Positions 55,301 to 64,000 of a stretch of 64,000 bases of DNA are shown piece by piece. The notes beneath the pieces were generated by a model, which was not told where the DNA came from, did no database searches, and worked only from the letters and a program-made list of their open reading frames with translations. Source of the DNA: Chrysopilus asiliformis (taxonomy: Eukaryota; Arthropoda; Insecta; Diptera; Rhagionidae); the NCBI GenBank assembly GCA_964034945.1, contig OZ035961.1, forward strand, positions 2,772,001-2,836,000, given 5' to 3'. Position numbers and translations under genes: made by a program. How positions within the stretch are numbered: the first letter of the stretch is position 1; the number at the start of each line of letters is the position of its first letter.

Positions 55301-58300
55301 GAAGGAGTTTTTGAAGCAGTCAAAGGAGCGGACAGAAGTCTGTTTTTTTGGGATGTGCACGGCATCATTTATATCGATTATTTTGAACAGCGCAAAAAGA
55401 TCACCGGCGTCGACTCGACGCCGATTTCAAGCCAAACCGGCCGCATTTGGTGAAAAAAGTGCTTTTCCACCAGGACAACGTACAAGTTATTTCCAAATTT
55501 GAAGATAAGATATTTGGGTCGAATGAGGAGGTCATTGCTATTTAAGTGCCTAGAAAATCATATTATTCGGAGGGTGTCAAAACATTGAAGAATCATTGGA
55601 CGAAGTGTATCGCCCTAAAAGGAAACTATGTTCAGAAATAAAATTAGTTTTGCCGAAAAAAACTGTTTTTTTTACGTAGGCCGATGACTTTTGAGCCCGC
55701 CCTCGTATGTAATTATAACACAACACTTACCTATAAAATCGTATGCCTCCTGAAAGTATTGCTTAATGTTTTGATGTGGTGTATCACTGGCCGGTATCTG
55801 CTTATATTTTAATCCTGGCCGCGGTTGCACACTGGGTTCTTGGCAGGTAACGTTAAGCACGCAATTAGCACCGACGCTTGATGGATCCACTGCATCCCTG
55901 CCATTGCCAAGTAATAAATGTGGAAACACTGGTGACGCAGGATGTGTTTCTATATCTGTAACAGAACAAAATATTCAATTAAAAATCTCATTTCAGCAGT
56001 TTTATACAAGAAACAGCTTAATTCAGCTAGAGGTGAGATTATACTTTTTTTACATAATAAAATATCCTATGTCAAAAAATTGGGTATGCTATTGAAATTT
56101 ACTATTCGACTGGATTTCGAAAGTTGGAGAACTGACTTAGGTAGAAACTTTAAATTTAACACAAATCCGACTTTTATCAAAAGTTAAATCATATCCAGAA
56201 ATAGGGAAAAAGTTTAGCCACTCTTTCTTCCCTCCACCACACTCAGAAAAATGGAGGCTAACTTGACGACCTACATACGGCGTAATTTGCCTCGGGTAGG
56301 CGCGCGTTCGCCTGCATGTGGGCAAGTAAAACTGAGTTGACCTGTGGTCGGAGAAATTCTGAAATAAAGCCACCAGCAGGTGAAGTTGGGCATTGGGAGC
56401 TGCACGAGTTGACCTTAGATAGGTTAACTCTGACAGCTAGCTGGCTTACAGACACCTCTGTAAGGTCAGAGTTAACCTGACAAAAAGTTGACCTGGACAT
56501 TTTTCTGAGTGCACACAAGTAGAAAAAGTTTTTGCGATGTTCTCGAAAACTGTTTGATTTTTTATAAAATCGGTTTGACCAAGTCATTAAATTATTATTT
56601 TACATAACTTCTTCATAGAAAGAAATCCAATTGGAGCCAATTTTTATAAATCCAATTTTATTGCATGATTGCAATAACAGCTTTCAAACAAGAAAACGCG
56701 TCAAAATCTTTTAAGGTTTACTAGTAAAAGTCGATCTTGCCTTGTAAAAGAGCTTTCGCTGTAGCTCTTAATAAATTTATATTAATAGTAGATACTAAGA
56801 GTTAATAAAAAAAGGGTATTTCCTCTAGACAAAGATGCAAGTAATGGAATGTGTTATAGAAATTTTTTAACTCACTTTAAAATAGTAAAATGTCTAATAG
56901 GTAAATTCTTAATTGAATTTTAACTCTAATTATATTTTGTACTTATTTGAATTTAGCTTAAAAGAACCAGCTGAATATACAACTCGGAAAAGAGTAACAT
57001 AAAAAATACAATTTCCATAAATACATATATTTACAAAAAAAAAAAAAACGCCCAACCTGATGACGACAGTCGTGACTCTGATTCGCTTGCATTCGGCGAA
57101 AGGCAGCATGAAAAGCGACAGGATGTAAGGAAGATTTTTTTCAAAATTGAATTTTAAATTTTTATCTAGCTTTTCACGTTCGGTAAGTACACAAAAAAAA
57201 TTTTACCTCCGCGCGGGGAGTAGTGAAAAATTGAAATGATGAAGAAATTAGTCCAAGTAGAAGCGGTGAGCGAATAAATGAAATTCTTAAGTGAAATTGC
57301 GCCGTGTTTTGTTCGAGTACTGCTTGGCCATATAACACAAACGAAATGTGACTCATCCAATTTGGTTCATCTTAAGTCCGACATCATGCCAACTTTTATT
57401 ACGTATTGGCGTACTACATATATACTATATACGGTATACTAACGTTTGTAACCAATCGTCGGACACAAAAATCAACTACACCAAGGGGTTTGGGATGATA
57501 AAAGATTTCCCACTATCAGTCCGTCAATGATATGAGGCGTTAAAAGCTAGAGTGGACCAAGCCACATAATCGAGTTTTTGAAGCTTTTCCACTTTTGTAC
57601 TATTATTTACTGTAAATTTTTGGAAAAAAAAATTCTGTGGACTTTATTACTCAATGTTGAAATGTTCTTTTGTGCATCCAAACATTTTTATCTAAAAACT
57701 CACTCGCAATAGTGATTGAAACACAAAAAAATTCACGATTTCGACATGTGGGTTGGTCCACTCTAGCTTTTAACGCCTCATATAAGCTTTCTGATCAGCA
57801 CGAAATCCGTTTCAAGTGATATTATTAGGCTGTCCGTGCATGTATCTCTGTTGGTCCGTTTTACGTATCTTAAATAACTAAAATGCGTTTAGCTAGCGCT
57901 TTGAAATTTTTTGTAAATGAGTCTTACGAAAATCGTAGTTTTCTATCAACTGAAAGTATACAATTTTTTTTTGTTGAGAAACAGTTTTTTGCAAATTTCT
58001 CGAAAAATAGAGATAACAAAATTTAAAGGATATAAAATTTTCTACATTCTTTGCTTTAACGGTTTTTACAGACTTCTAAAAGTTTTCAAAATCATACTAA
58101 TATATAAAAATGAGTTGGTGTCTGTCTGTCTGTTCCTCTTTCACACAAAAACGGCTGAACCGATTGACTTGAAATTTGGCATGAATGTCTGTGGTAGTTC
58201 TGGTTCCAACATAGGCATACGGAAAAGTAGCGCCAGGGGTGGGGGGAGTAAGGGGAGGGGGTAAAGTAATTTCGAAACTTAGTTTTTGCGCTATGTTTTC

Positions 58301-60609
58301 GCGGGGAAACTACTGAACCGATTGGCCTGAAATCTGACATAGATGTTCGTCGGGGGTCCAGCCCCAACGCTTTTAGCCGAGCGAAGACGTGTCCAAATTC
58401 TAGTATTTAAATATAACCAAATTTAAAGAAAATAAAATTTTCTTTACCGGCCATTACGTATTTTTAACGGATCGATATATTTGAAAAAAAAAATATTATT
58501 TTGTACATATTTTTTTTTTGAAACTAAATATTGCAGAGGAAAATTTTGTGCTGATCACCACTGATATTTCTTAATCATATATACCTATACCAGGCGGATT
58601 TTCTTATATTCATACAAATAAACCCAAGTGGCTGTGTGGTTCTATCTCGATAATTTTGCTAAAGAATTGATCAATACGGACAATTCTTTGAAATCGACTA
58701 TTATCAAATATTTTCACTCTGTGTCGTCGTCGATGTTTGCACTAGTGGCTCAAATATGTAGTAATAGAAAAAGTGACGTCAAAACGTTCTACAACTGATG
58801 CGAATTGACGTAAATTTTATTCCGCATCTCTTTTTTAATTATTTGCACATTAACCATGTGTAAAATAAAATGTGTTAGTTGAACAAAATAATGATAAAAA
58901 ATATCAAAATTAAATGTAAAAACAATAAACAAATAGTAGTAATAAGTCACGACGATGTCTCTCATTCTTACAGTTGTGTGACTAAATGTGAGGAACAAAA
59001 TGAAACTCTTTTCATATGTTTGCGTTTTTCTTATTACAGCAACAAACGCTGTGTGTCTATATTCAGCTCCAATTTGATTACATTACATCCAGCTAAAGTG
59101 AGTCATCATTATATTCGGCAGAGTAATTTGTTGTTATTGGTTTTCATGTGTAATATTCAAATGCGGAATTTTTATTCAACTTGGATATAAACATATTATA
59201 ACGATGGGATTTTGTGACATCAGTATGTAAAGATTCAATGTAAAATGTTGAGTGTGACGTGCTATTGTTGCACGATTAATATTTACGTCTATGATGTGTG
59301 ATTTCGCTATCCATTAAAAATTCTTGATAAAAAAAAACCGTAACTATAACAATACACCGCTTCAATAATAATATAATACACTGCTATTTTGACGACAATT
59401 CTTGTAGTTGCTTAAAATATAAAGACATTTTTATCTTCCTGCCGTTCAACTCTGGCCAACTTTTTTAACGTTGAATCACCGTATGTTGGTGGGGTGATGG
59501 CCTTCATGAGAAAAATAGAACTGAGTTTTAGTCAGCCAAGAGACCAAGATGTCATTCGTCTTTAAATGACTACCACCAAAACATTTTTTTTTTACATTTT
59601 CTTGCAATATTTAAAAAGTTTTTGAGCTCATTTTAAAATTACTAAATGATGATTCTGTTAGATTTTCTATATGTATTCATCCGACTTTGTTAGTAATATT
59701 AGACATGTAAAAATACCGGTACCATTCATAGCCATATGCAATTTAACAATAATGTTGCCAATCAAATTTTCAAAGTTCAAAGTGAAATTTTTTTTACAAA
59801 ATGTTATAAAAGTGTGATAATTCCATAGAACTCTTAATATCAGTAATTTGACAATTGTCTTAAGTTCAAATAAAAAGAACAACTTCATTAACTATAATTC
59901 AAATAAATAATTTTTATTACTACACGGCGTTTACATATAAGACTAAATTTTCGTATTTGACAGGTCTTACGATTTGCTGTGCTGTCTTATTGAAAATGTT
60001 GAAAAGTTAGCAAAAAAGAAAAATAAAGAATGCTTGGGTAATGATTTCCTCACAAAAAGGGAAAATTTTGACATCGAAGTGAGGAATGTATTCGCGCAAA
60101 AAAAAATTTCTTTTCTTAAACGACGAAAATTATATGATCGATATTACTGTGGCAACAAGTCATAACGGCTTAAGTCTGTTTTTAGGCTAAGCCAAATTGC
60201 TCTGTCTATTAAAGTAAATGCAGATCTTTTTATCTTGATCTGAAAATCGACTTAGGCTCTTATGACTTGTTGCCACAGATATATTCAACTAGCTTGCATA
60301 CCCGTCGTTGCCGGGTTAAGTTTTTTTCAAATTTTTTTTTTTTTTTTTTGAAGGTCTATGTTGGAGCTAAACTTCAGGCCAATCGGCTCGGTAGTTTCCC
60401 CGCGAAAGGGTAACATAGAGGAAGAGCTAAGTTTCGATATCAATTTACCCCCTCCTCTTACTCCCCCCACCCCTCGCGCTACTTTTCCGTATGCCTATGT
60501 TGGAACCAGAACTACCACAGACACTCATACCAAATTTCAAATCAATCGGTTCAGCCGTTTTTGCGTGAAAGAGGAACAGACAGACAGAGAGATAGACAGA
60601 CAGACAGAG

Positions 60610-60650
<41 letters not shown>

Positions 60651-62338
60651 CCAACTCATTTTTACATATTAGTATGATATGCCTTATAAGTCATACCGTT
60701 TTAATTTAAATGAAACGTGAATTAAATTTTTGTTAACAAAAAATCAATATAAACCGATTTTTTTTAAAATTTGGAGTGGATATGGGGTCACAACGTAGTA
60801 TAACGATACCAAGTTTTTTTAAACCCGAAAATACTTACGTATATACAAAATCGTAATAGTATTTCAATAGCATGGCAAGACTACATAGTCTATGGCCGTG
60901 TTTTGGGAGCAACCAAACCAAGAATAAAAAAGTAAATTTCTCTCTAAGTAAACACATTATTTCAAAAATATTTTGGCGCGTGTAGTGGATGTTGCGATTG
61001 GATTCCCTCCAGATTCAGGTTGGTTCAGCCAGTTATGAGTCATCGCCAGATTTCAAGTCACGTTGAATTGGATTTGATGTGAGCAATTTCTTGATTTTAT
61101 GAACACACAAAAGAAACATTAATGGATTACTATAGCAGTAATCACCGTCAATGACGCTTACCGTCTCTAGAAGTAATTTCGTTTTTGATTTTTGAATTTG
61201 TTTTTTCGGGGTGTTTTAAGAAAATCTTTTTGGCCACGAACGGTATAAAAATCAAGTTGCTTAGACAAGCAATATGGTAAACTGAGACACCTTCGACAAT
61301 ATAGCACATTCAGCAATACCTTCTTCACTATGAAGAAAGCTTCCGGAAACAACAATGATTAATTGAAATGCACACTAATACAATTCCAGGAAATGAGATA
61401 AATTCTGGACGTTCTTCTGCCATAATTTTATAAAGCAAGTACTTAAGCAATTTTTATACCCGTATGGTGAAACCAAAGGGTATATTAACTTTGCCTTACC
61501 GTTTGTAACGCCAAGATCCCGTCATCACACAAAAAAATGAATTACACCAGTGTGTTTAGAATGATAAAAAAAATTGAATTTTGCATGTCCGTCCGTCTGT
61601 GGCGCGGATTACGGGCGCTCGGATTGAGCTAGAGACTTGAAATCCGTAGATCCGTTTTTCGTAAAATGCGAAGCTAAGTTCATTCATGGGCAAAAATGGA
61701 CCACTAGGGGGGGTACCCCCCATACGAACGAAACCGTTTTTTGTGAATATCTCAAAAAAGGTGCACCTTATCAAAGAAGTGCAAGAGCAAAAGTTATTTA
61801 GGATATGATTCTATATAAAACTCCCATACATCAAAATCCGATTGGAATAAATTTTAAAAAATCTTATTGAAAAGATTGACTTCAGAGAGGAATTTTGATA
61901 CAACTGTTCGCCGTTCACTTAAATCACCATACGGGTTTTCAATAATTGCCAGATTGGCAATTATAGCTTTTGTTATGTTTTAAGTTAATTTCATTAGGTA
62001 TTAAAAAAAAGTCTTCAAAAACATATTTTAATGAATATACAGTCAAAGTCCTCTAACTCGAAATCCCTGTAATTCAAATTTTCCTCTAACTCGAATTTTT
62101 GAACCTTGACTCTTTTGAACCGGGAACTTTGCCAGGATTTATGGTAAAACTTGTATAGTGTTTAAAATATTTTTTGTAATTATTCAATACTTAAAGTGAT
62201 TAAACCTCAACTTACCATAAACTGCAGGACTAGAACAACTTCGAGATAACGGTACTCTGCCTCCAGGCGGAATAAGTGTTTCTTCGCAAGGCGTTGTTGG
62301 TTCCTTTGATCTTTTGTTATTATAATCTTTGTGATTAG
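46400..62338 (-). CDS. puc: Dual-specificity MAPK phosphatase, puckered/DUSP10-like (5' end outside)
   Basis: JNK-pathway phosphatase that dephosphorylates Thr and Tyr of a MAP kinase. Three exons in the window: 62338-62216, 55955-55731 and 46842-46400 (stop). Phases fit exactly. The first ends in the family string [13 protein letters not shown], split with exon 2, which reads [14 protein letters not shown] and [15 protein letters not shown]; its Asp is the likely general acid. The last exon carries the catalytic loop [11 protein letters not shown] (HCx5R), [20 protein letters not shown] and a Ser/Glu-rich tail. The catalytic domain is complete; upstream exons, including any kinase-interaction region, lie to the right of the window. 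Introns of 8.9 and 6.3 kb are filled with transposons. The strongest match I know is Drosophila puckered; another DUSP10-like gene cannot be excluded. Confidence 0.88.
46960..47165 (-). repeat. Possible tRNA-derived SINE
   Basis: On the minus strand GCAGCTTAATCTAAATGATAA followed 20-odd bases later by GGTGGTTCAATTTCCGACC resembles the A and B boxes of a Pol III promoter, as in tRNA-derived SINEs. The rest of the unit is non-coding. No second copy found in the window, so the call is weak. Confidence 0.35.
48099..48413 (+). mobile_element. Helitron-like family, 5'-truncated copy (H5)
   Basis: Starts within the family at GTGATTTCGAAACTTAG, contains both CCGATTGGCC blocks, a long G run and the AGCAACGACGGGTATGCAAG end; CTAG at 48410-48413. 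The 5' TC end is missing. Confidence 0.7.
49499..49578. mobile_element. 80-bp TTAA-flanked palindromic MITE
   Basis: TTAACGCTTTCGAGACGGCT at left and GCAGTCTCGAAAGGGTTAA at right, with TTAA on both edges. Sits in a phosphatase intron. Confidence 0.65.
50488..51334. mobile_element. Pogo-like element interrupted by repeat R3
   Basis: Left end AGGAAACCCTCGATTTACAA (50490) and right end AAAAGCGAGAGTTTCCT (51333) form an inverted pair around repeat copy R3 (50643-51206). The flanking pieces are not repeat R, which fits insertion of R into the older element. Confidence 0.6.
50643..51206 (-). repeat. TATACCCGTATGGTG repeat family, full copy R3
   Basis: Minus-strand copy. Contains all shared blocks: TGCCAGATTGGCAATTATAG, GGGGGGTACCCCCC palindrome, CAGA/CGGA microsatellite, CGTTTGTAACGCCAAGATCC and the TATACCCGTATGGTG end at 51206. 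Confidence 0.75.
51985..52640 (+). repeat. Copy of the CCGTTAACCGGAAG repeat family
   Basis: Shares GAGTTGATTGGAGCATTATT, the CGTTAACCGGAAG blocks and later AAAATAACGG pieces with the repeat at 38030. It is interrupted at 52179-52333 by a perfect hairpin. Confidence 0.6.
52179..52333. mobile_element. 155-bp hairpin MITE nested in another repeat
   Basis: TTACACCGGGTCTTCACTTG at left mirrors CAAGTGAAGACACGGTGTAA at right; inner arms (GGATTTTTCATCGCAGAGAT, CCAATCAGAGC) are equally well paired around a centre near 52258. No coding sequence. Confidence 0.85.
52873..53442 (-). repeat. TATACCCGTATGGTG repeat family, full copy R4
   Basis: Same blocks as R3, in the same orientation; the microsatellite is CAGA/CGGA (53250-53305) and the terminal TATACCCGTATGGTG lies at 53442. 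Confidence 0.75.
54822..54847 (+). mobile_element. TTAA-type transposon end fragment
   Basis: TTAACACGTTGACTGCCAGA resembles the left end of the MITE at 7941. No matching right end nearby. Confidence 0.4.
54891..55160 (+). mobile_element. Helitron-like family, 3'-truncated copy (H6)
   Basis: Complete 5' end TCATACTAATATATAAAAATG after an A, with TCTGTCTG microsatellite and the central blocks. The CTAG end is replaced by unrelated DNA that leads into a mariner remnant. Confidence 0.7.
55252..55707 (+). pseudogene. Mariner transposase remnant with right terminal repeat
   Basis: A broken transposase reading: [15 protein letters not shown] and [13 protein letters not shown] segments, then a VFHQDN-like stretch shifted into other frames, then ALKGNYVQK, with stops and frameshifts throughout. 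It is the C-terminal half of a mariner transposase; the 5' part is missing. The 3' end GTAGGCCGATGACTTTTGAG leading to CCTCGTA matches mariner terminal repeats, with TA at 55706-55707. It ends about 24 bp from the 5' splice site of a phosphatase exon (55731). Immobile. Confidence 0.75.
56240..56511. mobile_element. MITE with CACTCAGAAAAAT ends
   Basis: Perfect 13-bp inverted ends CACTCAGAAAAAT / ATTTTTCTGAGTG enclose 245 bp with GTTGACCT motifs in both directions. No transposase. Located in a phosphatase intron, about 300 bp from an exon. Confidence 0.75.
57531..57782. mobile_element. TA-flanked MITE with TGAGGCGTTAAAAGC ends
   Basis: TATGAGGCGTTAAAAGCTAG leads into GAGTGGACCAAGCCACAT; the right end mirrors it (TAGCTTTTAACGCCTCATA). 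TA at both edges. No coding capacity. Confidence 0.85.
58092..58370 (+). mobile_element. Helitron-like family, 3'-truncated copy (H7)
   Basis: Intact 5' end TCATACTAATATATAAAAATG after an A and the family blocks up to GTCCAGCCCCAAC, after which unrelated sequence follows. It interrupts a stretch resembling the repeat at 38030. Confidence 0.7.
60149..60278. mobile_element. 130-bp hairpin MITE
   Basis: TGTGGCAACAAGTCATAA at left and TTATGACTTGTTGCCACA at right are perfect complements; the inner arms pair less well (GGCTTAAGTC / GACTTAGGCT). Confidence 0.8.
60289..60677 (-). mobile_element. Helitron-like family, full copy (H8)
   Basis: Both ends present: CTAG at 60289-60292 with the CCCGTCGTTGCCGGG hairpin, and the TCATACTAATATGTAAAAATG 5' end on the minus strand. 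The CAGA-type microsatellite is expanded at about 60575-60650. Confidence 0.8.
61451..61983 (+). repeat. TATACCCGTATGGTG repeat family, full copy R5
   Basis: Plus-strand copy with all blocks, beginning TATACCCGTATGGTGAAACC and ending TTATAGCTTTTGTTATG. The palindrome GGGGGGTACCCCCC is conserved near 61715; the microsatellite is shortened to GTCCGTCCGTCTG. Confidence 0.75.
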
Positions 62339-63111
62339 CTGAAAAAAAAATTTAAACTTCAGAGCAATGGTAAAATGTTGAGAGATTTAAATTAAGACGA
62401 ATTTTTTTCTTGTGAAAGGTTTTTTTTGCATTGGAAAACATCTACTAATAAATAACAGAAGTAGATAATGGGTGATGTGAATAAAAAAATATATTTTGCT
62501 AAAACTGATGTTTTTTTAGCTAATGCAGTCTGCATGCAGTCTGCAGTACTTAAAAAACATAAGTCTTAGCAAAAGCTTTTTTTATTCACATCACTCAATG
62601 AACCAGAAAAAAGTTCTTCAAGTGGGGTGTATTTTTTTTAAGAAAATGAGTCCTAATAAAGGGTTAGAGTTTTACGCTTAACTGTATCATTTCATCAAGC
62701 AAAATTATATGTAAAATCATGAATCATCAACGATTCGTCATATTTAAAAGTTAAAAATATTTTACCGGCTATTCATTTATGTATAAACTCTTTTAGGAAT
62801 TTTAAAAACAGTCTACACGTCTGCAATTTTTTTTTGTCTTCTTAAATGTGCAGGCCGATTCTCAAATAGGCAAAAACACAAAGGATCGTTTTAAATAGAA
62901 AACTAAAAAAAAATAGTAACTGACAAAGAATTTTCAAATCTAAGTACATATGCCATCAACATAATCAATTTTTAACTACATTTTGGCCCAAAATTTTTGG
63001 GTGGCTGGTTCTCATGAGGTAAAGGCTTTTTTATCAGGTCTTTGGACTTCGCAAAATGATCTGCACATATTTAACGTATTTTTGATGAACTCTAATGTTA
63101 CGTTCGGAAAA
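62339..63111. other. Phosphatase intron, no further exon seen
   Basis: Lies upstream (5' side) of the first visible phosphatase exon. AT-rich, no other exon recognised. Confidence 0.4.
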
Positions 63112-63552
63112 TCCTACTAATATATAAAAATGAGTTGGTGTCTGTCTGTTTCTCTTTCACGCAAAAACGGCTGAACCGATTGACTTGAAATTTGGCATGA
63201 GCGTCTGTGGTAGTTCTGGTTCCAACATAGGCATGCGGAAAAGTAGCGCGAGGGGTGGGGGGAGTAAGGGGAGGGGGTAAAGTGATTTCGAAACTTAGTT
63301 TTTGCGCTATGTTACTCTTTCGCGCCGAAACTACTGAACCGATTGGCATAGATGTTCGTCGGGGATCCAGCCCCAACATAGACCCATTAAAAAGTAGCCC
63401 GAGAGGTGGGGGGAGGGGGTAAAGTCATCTCGAAACTTAGTTTTCCCTCTATGTTACCCTTTCGTGGGGAAACTACCGAGCCGATTGGCCTGAAGTTTAG
63501 CTCCAACTAAACTGAAAAAACTTGACCCGGCAAGGACGGGTATGCAAGCTAG
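63112..63552 (+). mobile_element. Helitron-like family, full copy (H9), reference copy
   Basis: Starts TCCTACTAATATATAAAAATG after an A and ends GGGTATGCAAGCTAG before a T, with the hairpin ACCCGGCAAGGACGGGT seven bases before CTAG. TC at the 5' end, hairpin plus CTAG (CTRR) at the 3' end and insertion between A and T are the textbook Helitron signature. Inner blocks: CTGTCTGT microsatellite, AAAACGGCTGAACCGATTGA, GGCATGCGGAAAAGTAGCGC, two CCGATTGG-bearing blocks. No Rep/helicase frame, so non-autonomous. Confidence 0.85.
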
Positions 63553-64000
63553 TCATTAAATAAAATATTGTAATTATTTATTGCCTATGCTTGTGTGGGA
63601 AGGTACAGAGACTGGTAATGTTTTAAAACTCTAGAAACGTTTTTAATTGGTCATGGCTGATTAAGTGCATTGCCGGAACGATTTTGTTTAAGAATTTTTT
63701 GTTACTCGTGTATCACTTCCGAATCATGTTTTTAATGAAATTCATTTTCTATAGAGACGTCCTGAATTTATTGCAATGAAGTGGAAAGCTATCGAGAGAT
63801 TTTATCCAGAATCTCTCACGACATCGCCACTGTACTAACAATAGAAATAGTAACTATGTTTGTGTTTATTTATACATTTGTACGTAATACCTAATCGAGA
63901 AAACGAGGGAAAGAAAATGGCGATCGTGAGTCACCGTCTTTCTTGTTGCTTGGTTACTGATTACAACACATTTTTGATGACTATTTATAATGTTTTATTG
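63553..64000. other. Right edge of window, no gene seen
   Basis: No exon or repeat recognised. Probably still within or upstream of the phosphatase gene. Confidence 0.4.

Noticed and set aside
56258..56587. 109-residue minus-strand frame
   Set aside because: Coincides with the CACTCAGAAAAAT MITE.
58879..59190. 103-residue plus-strand frame
   Set aside because: AT-rich composition, no domain or splice context that I recognise, inside a large intron of an opposite-strand gene.
59974..60165. 63-residue Lys-rich frame after an acceptor-like CAG
   Set aside because: Ends inside a MITE and has no recognisable partner exon; could be a transposon remnant but support is too thin.

Overview
The window is nuclear DNA of an insect. 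It is AT-rich, its genes have short GT-AG introns (often 50-70 nt), and it is packed with short inverted-repeat transposons and other interspersed repeats. Small introns, insect-type gene families (facilitated trehalose transporter, puckered-like JNK phosphatase, Zasp-like PDZ proteins) and the repeat style point to a dipteran, perhaps a lower fly such as a midge or gnat; that placement is inference. No bacterial, viral, rRNA or CRISPR content was seen.

Layout. 1-10.2 kb: two tandem plus-strand sugar transporter genes (554 and 556 codons), each rebuilt here from five exons, sharing a 292-bp stretch with no differences that includes an intron. Between them lie a deleted DNA transposon and small MITEs. 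13.2-16.6 kb, minus strand: a complete NELF-A gene (six exons, 1036 aa), a subunit of the complex that pauses RNA polymerase II. 17.7-34.9 kb, minus strand: three consecutive PDZ-domain genes (A, B and C) resembling the insect Zasp/PDLIM family. A and C share intron positions, and each of the three carries one copy of the same TTAA-flanked MITE in an intron. 36.2-40.2 kb, plus strand: a DDX43-type RNA helicase (KH domain plus DEAD-box core, 708 aa). 40.8-42.6 kb, minus strand, convergent with the helicase: the GDP-forming beta subunit of succinyl-CoA synthetase, with a separate first exon for the mitochondrial presequence. 46.4 kb to the right edge, minus strand: the 3' part of a puckered-like dual-specificity phosphatase whose exons are 9 and 6 kb apart; its 5' end lies beyond the window.

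The genes are ordinary single-copy or duplicated eukaryotic genes and do not form an operon or one pathway. The only clustered functions are the transporter pair and the PDZ trio.

Repeats make up much of the rest: nine pieces of a Helitron-like family (5' TC, 3' CTAG with a terminal hairpin), five pieces of a second family starting TATACCCGTATGGTG, TTAA- and TA-flanked MITEs, a hAT-like element with an 8-bp target duplication, pogo-like ends, a dead mariner and several near-perfect long hairpins. I did not see a clearly new biological system. The most interesting items are the converted transporter pair, the PDZ cluster with its shared MITE, and the 187-bp inverted repeat.
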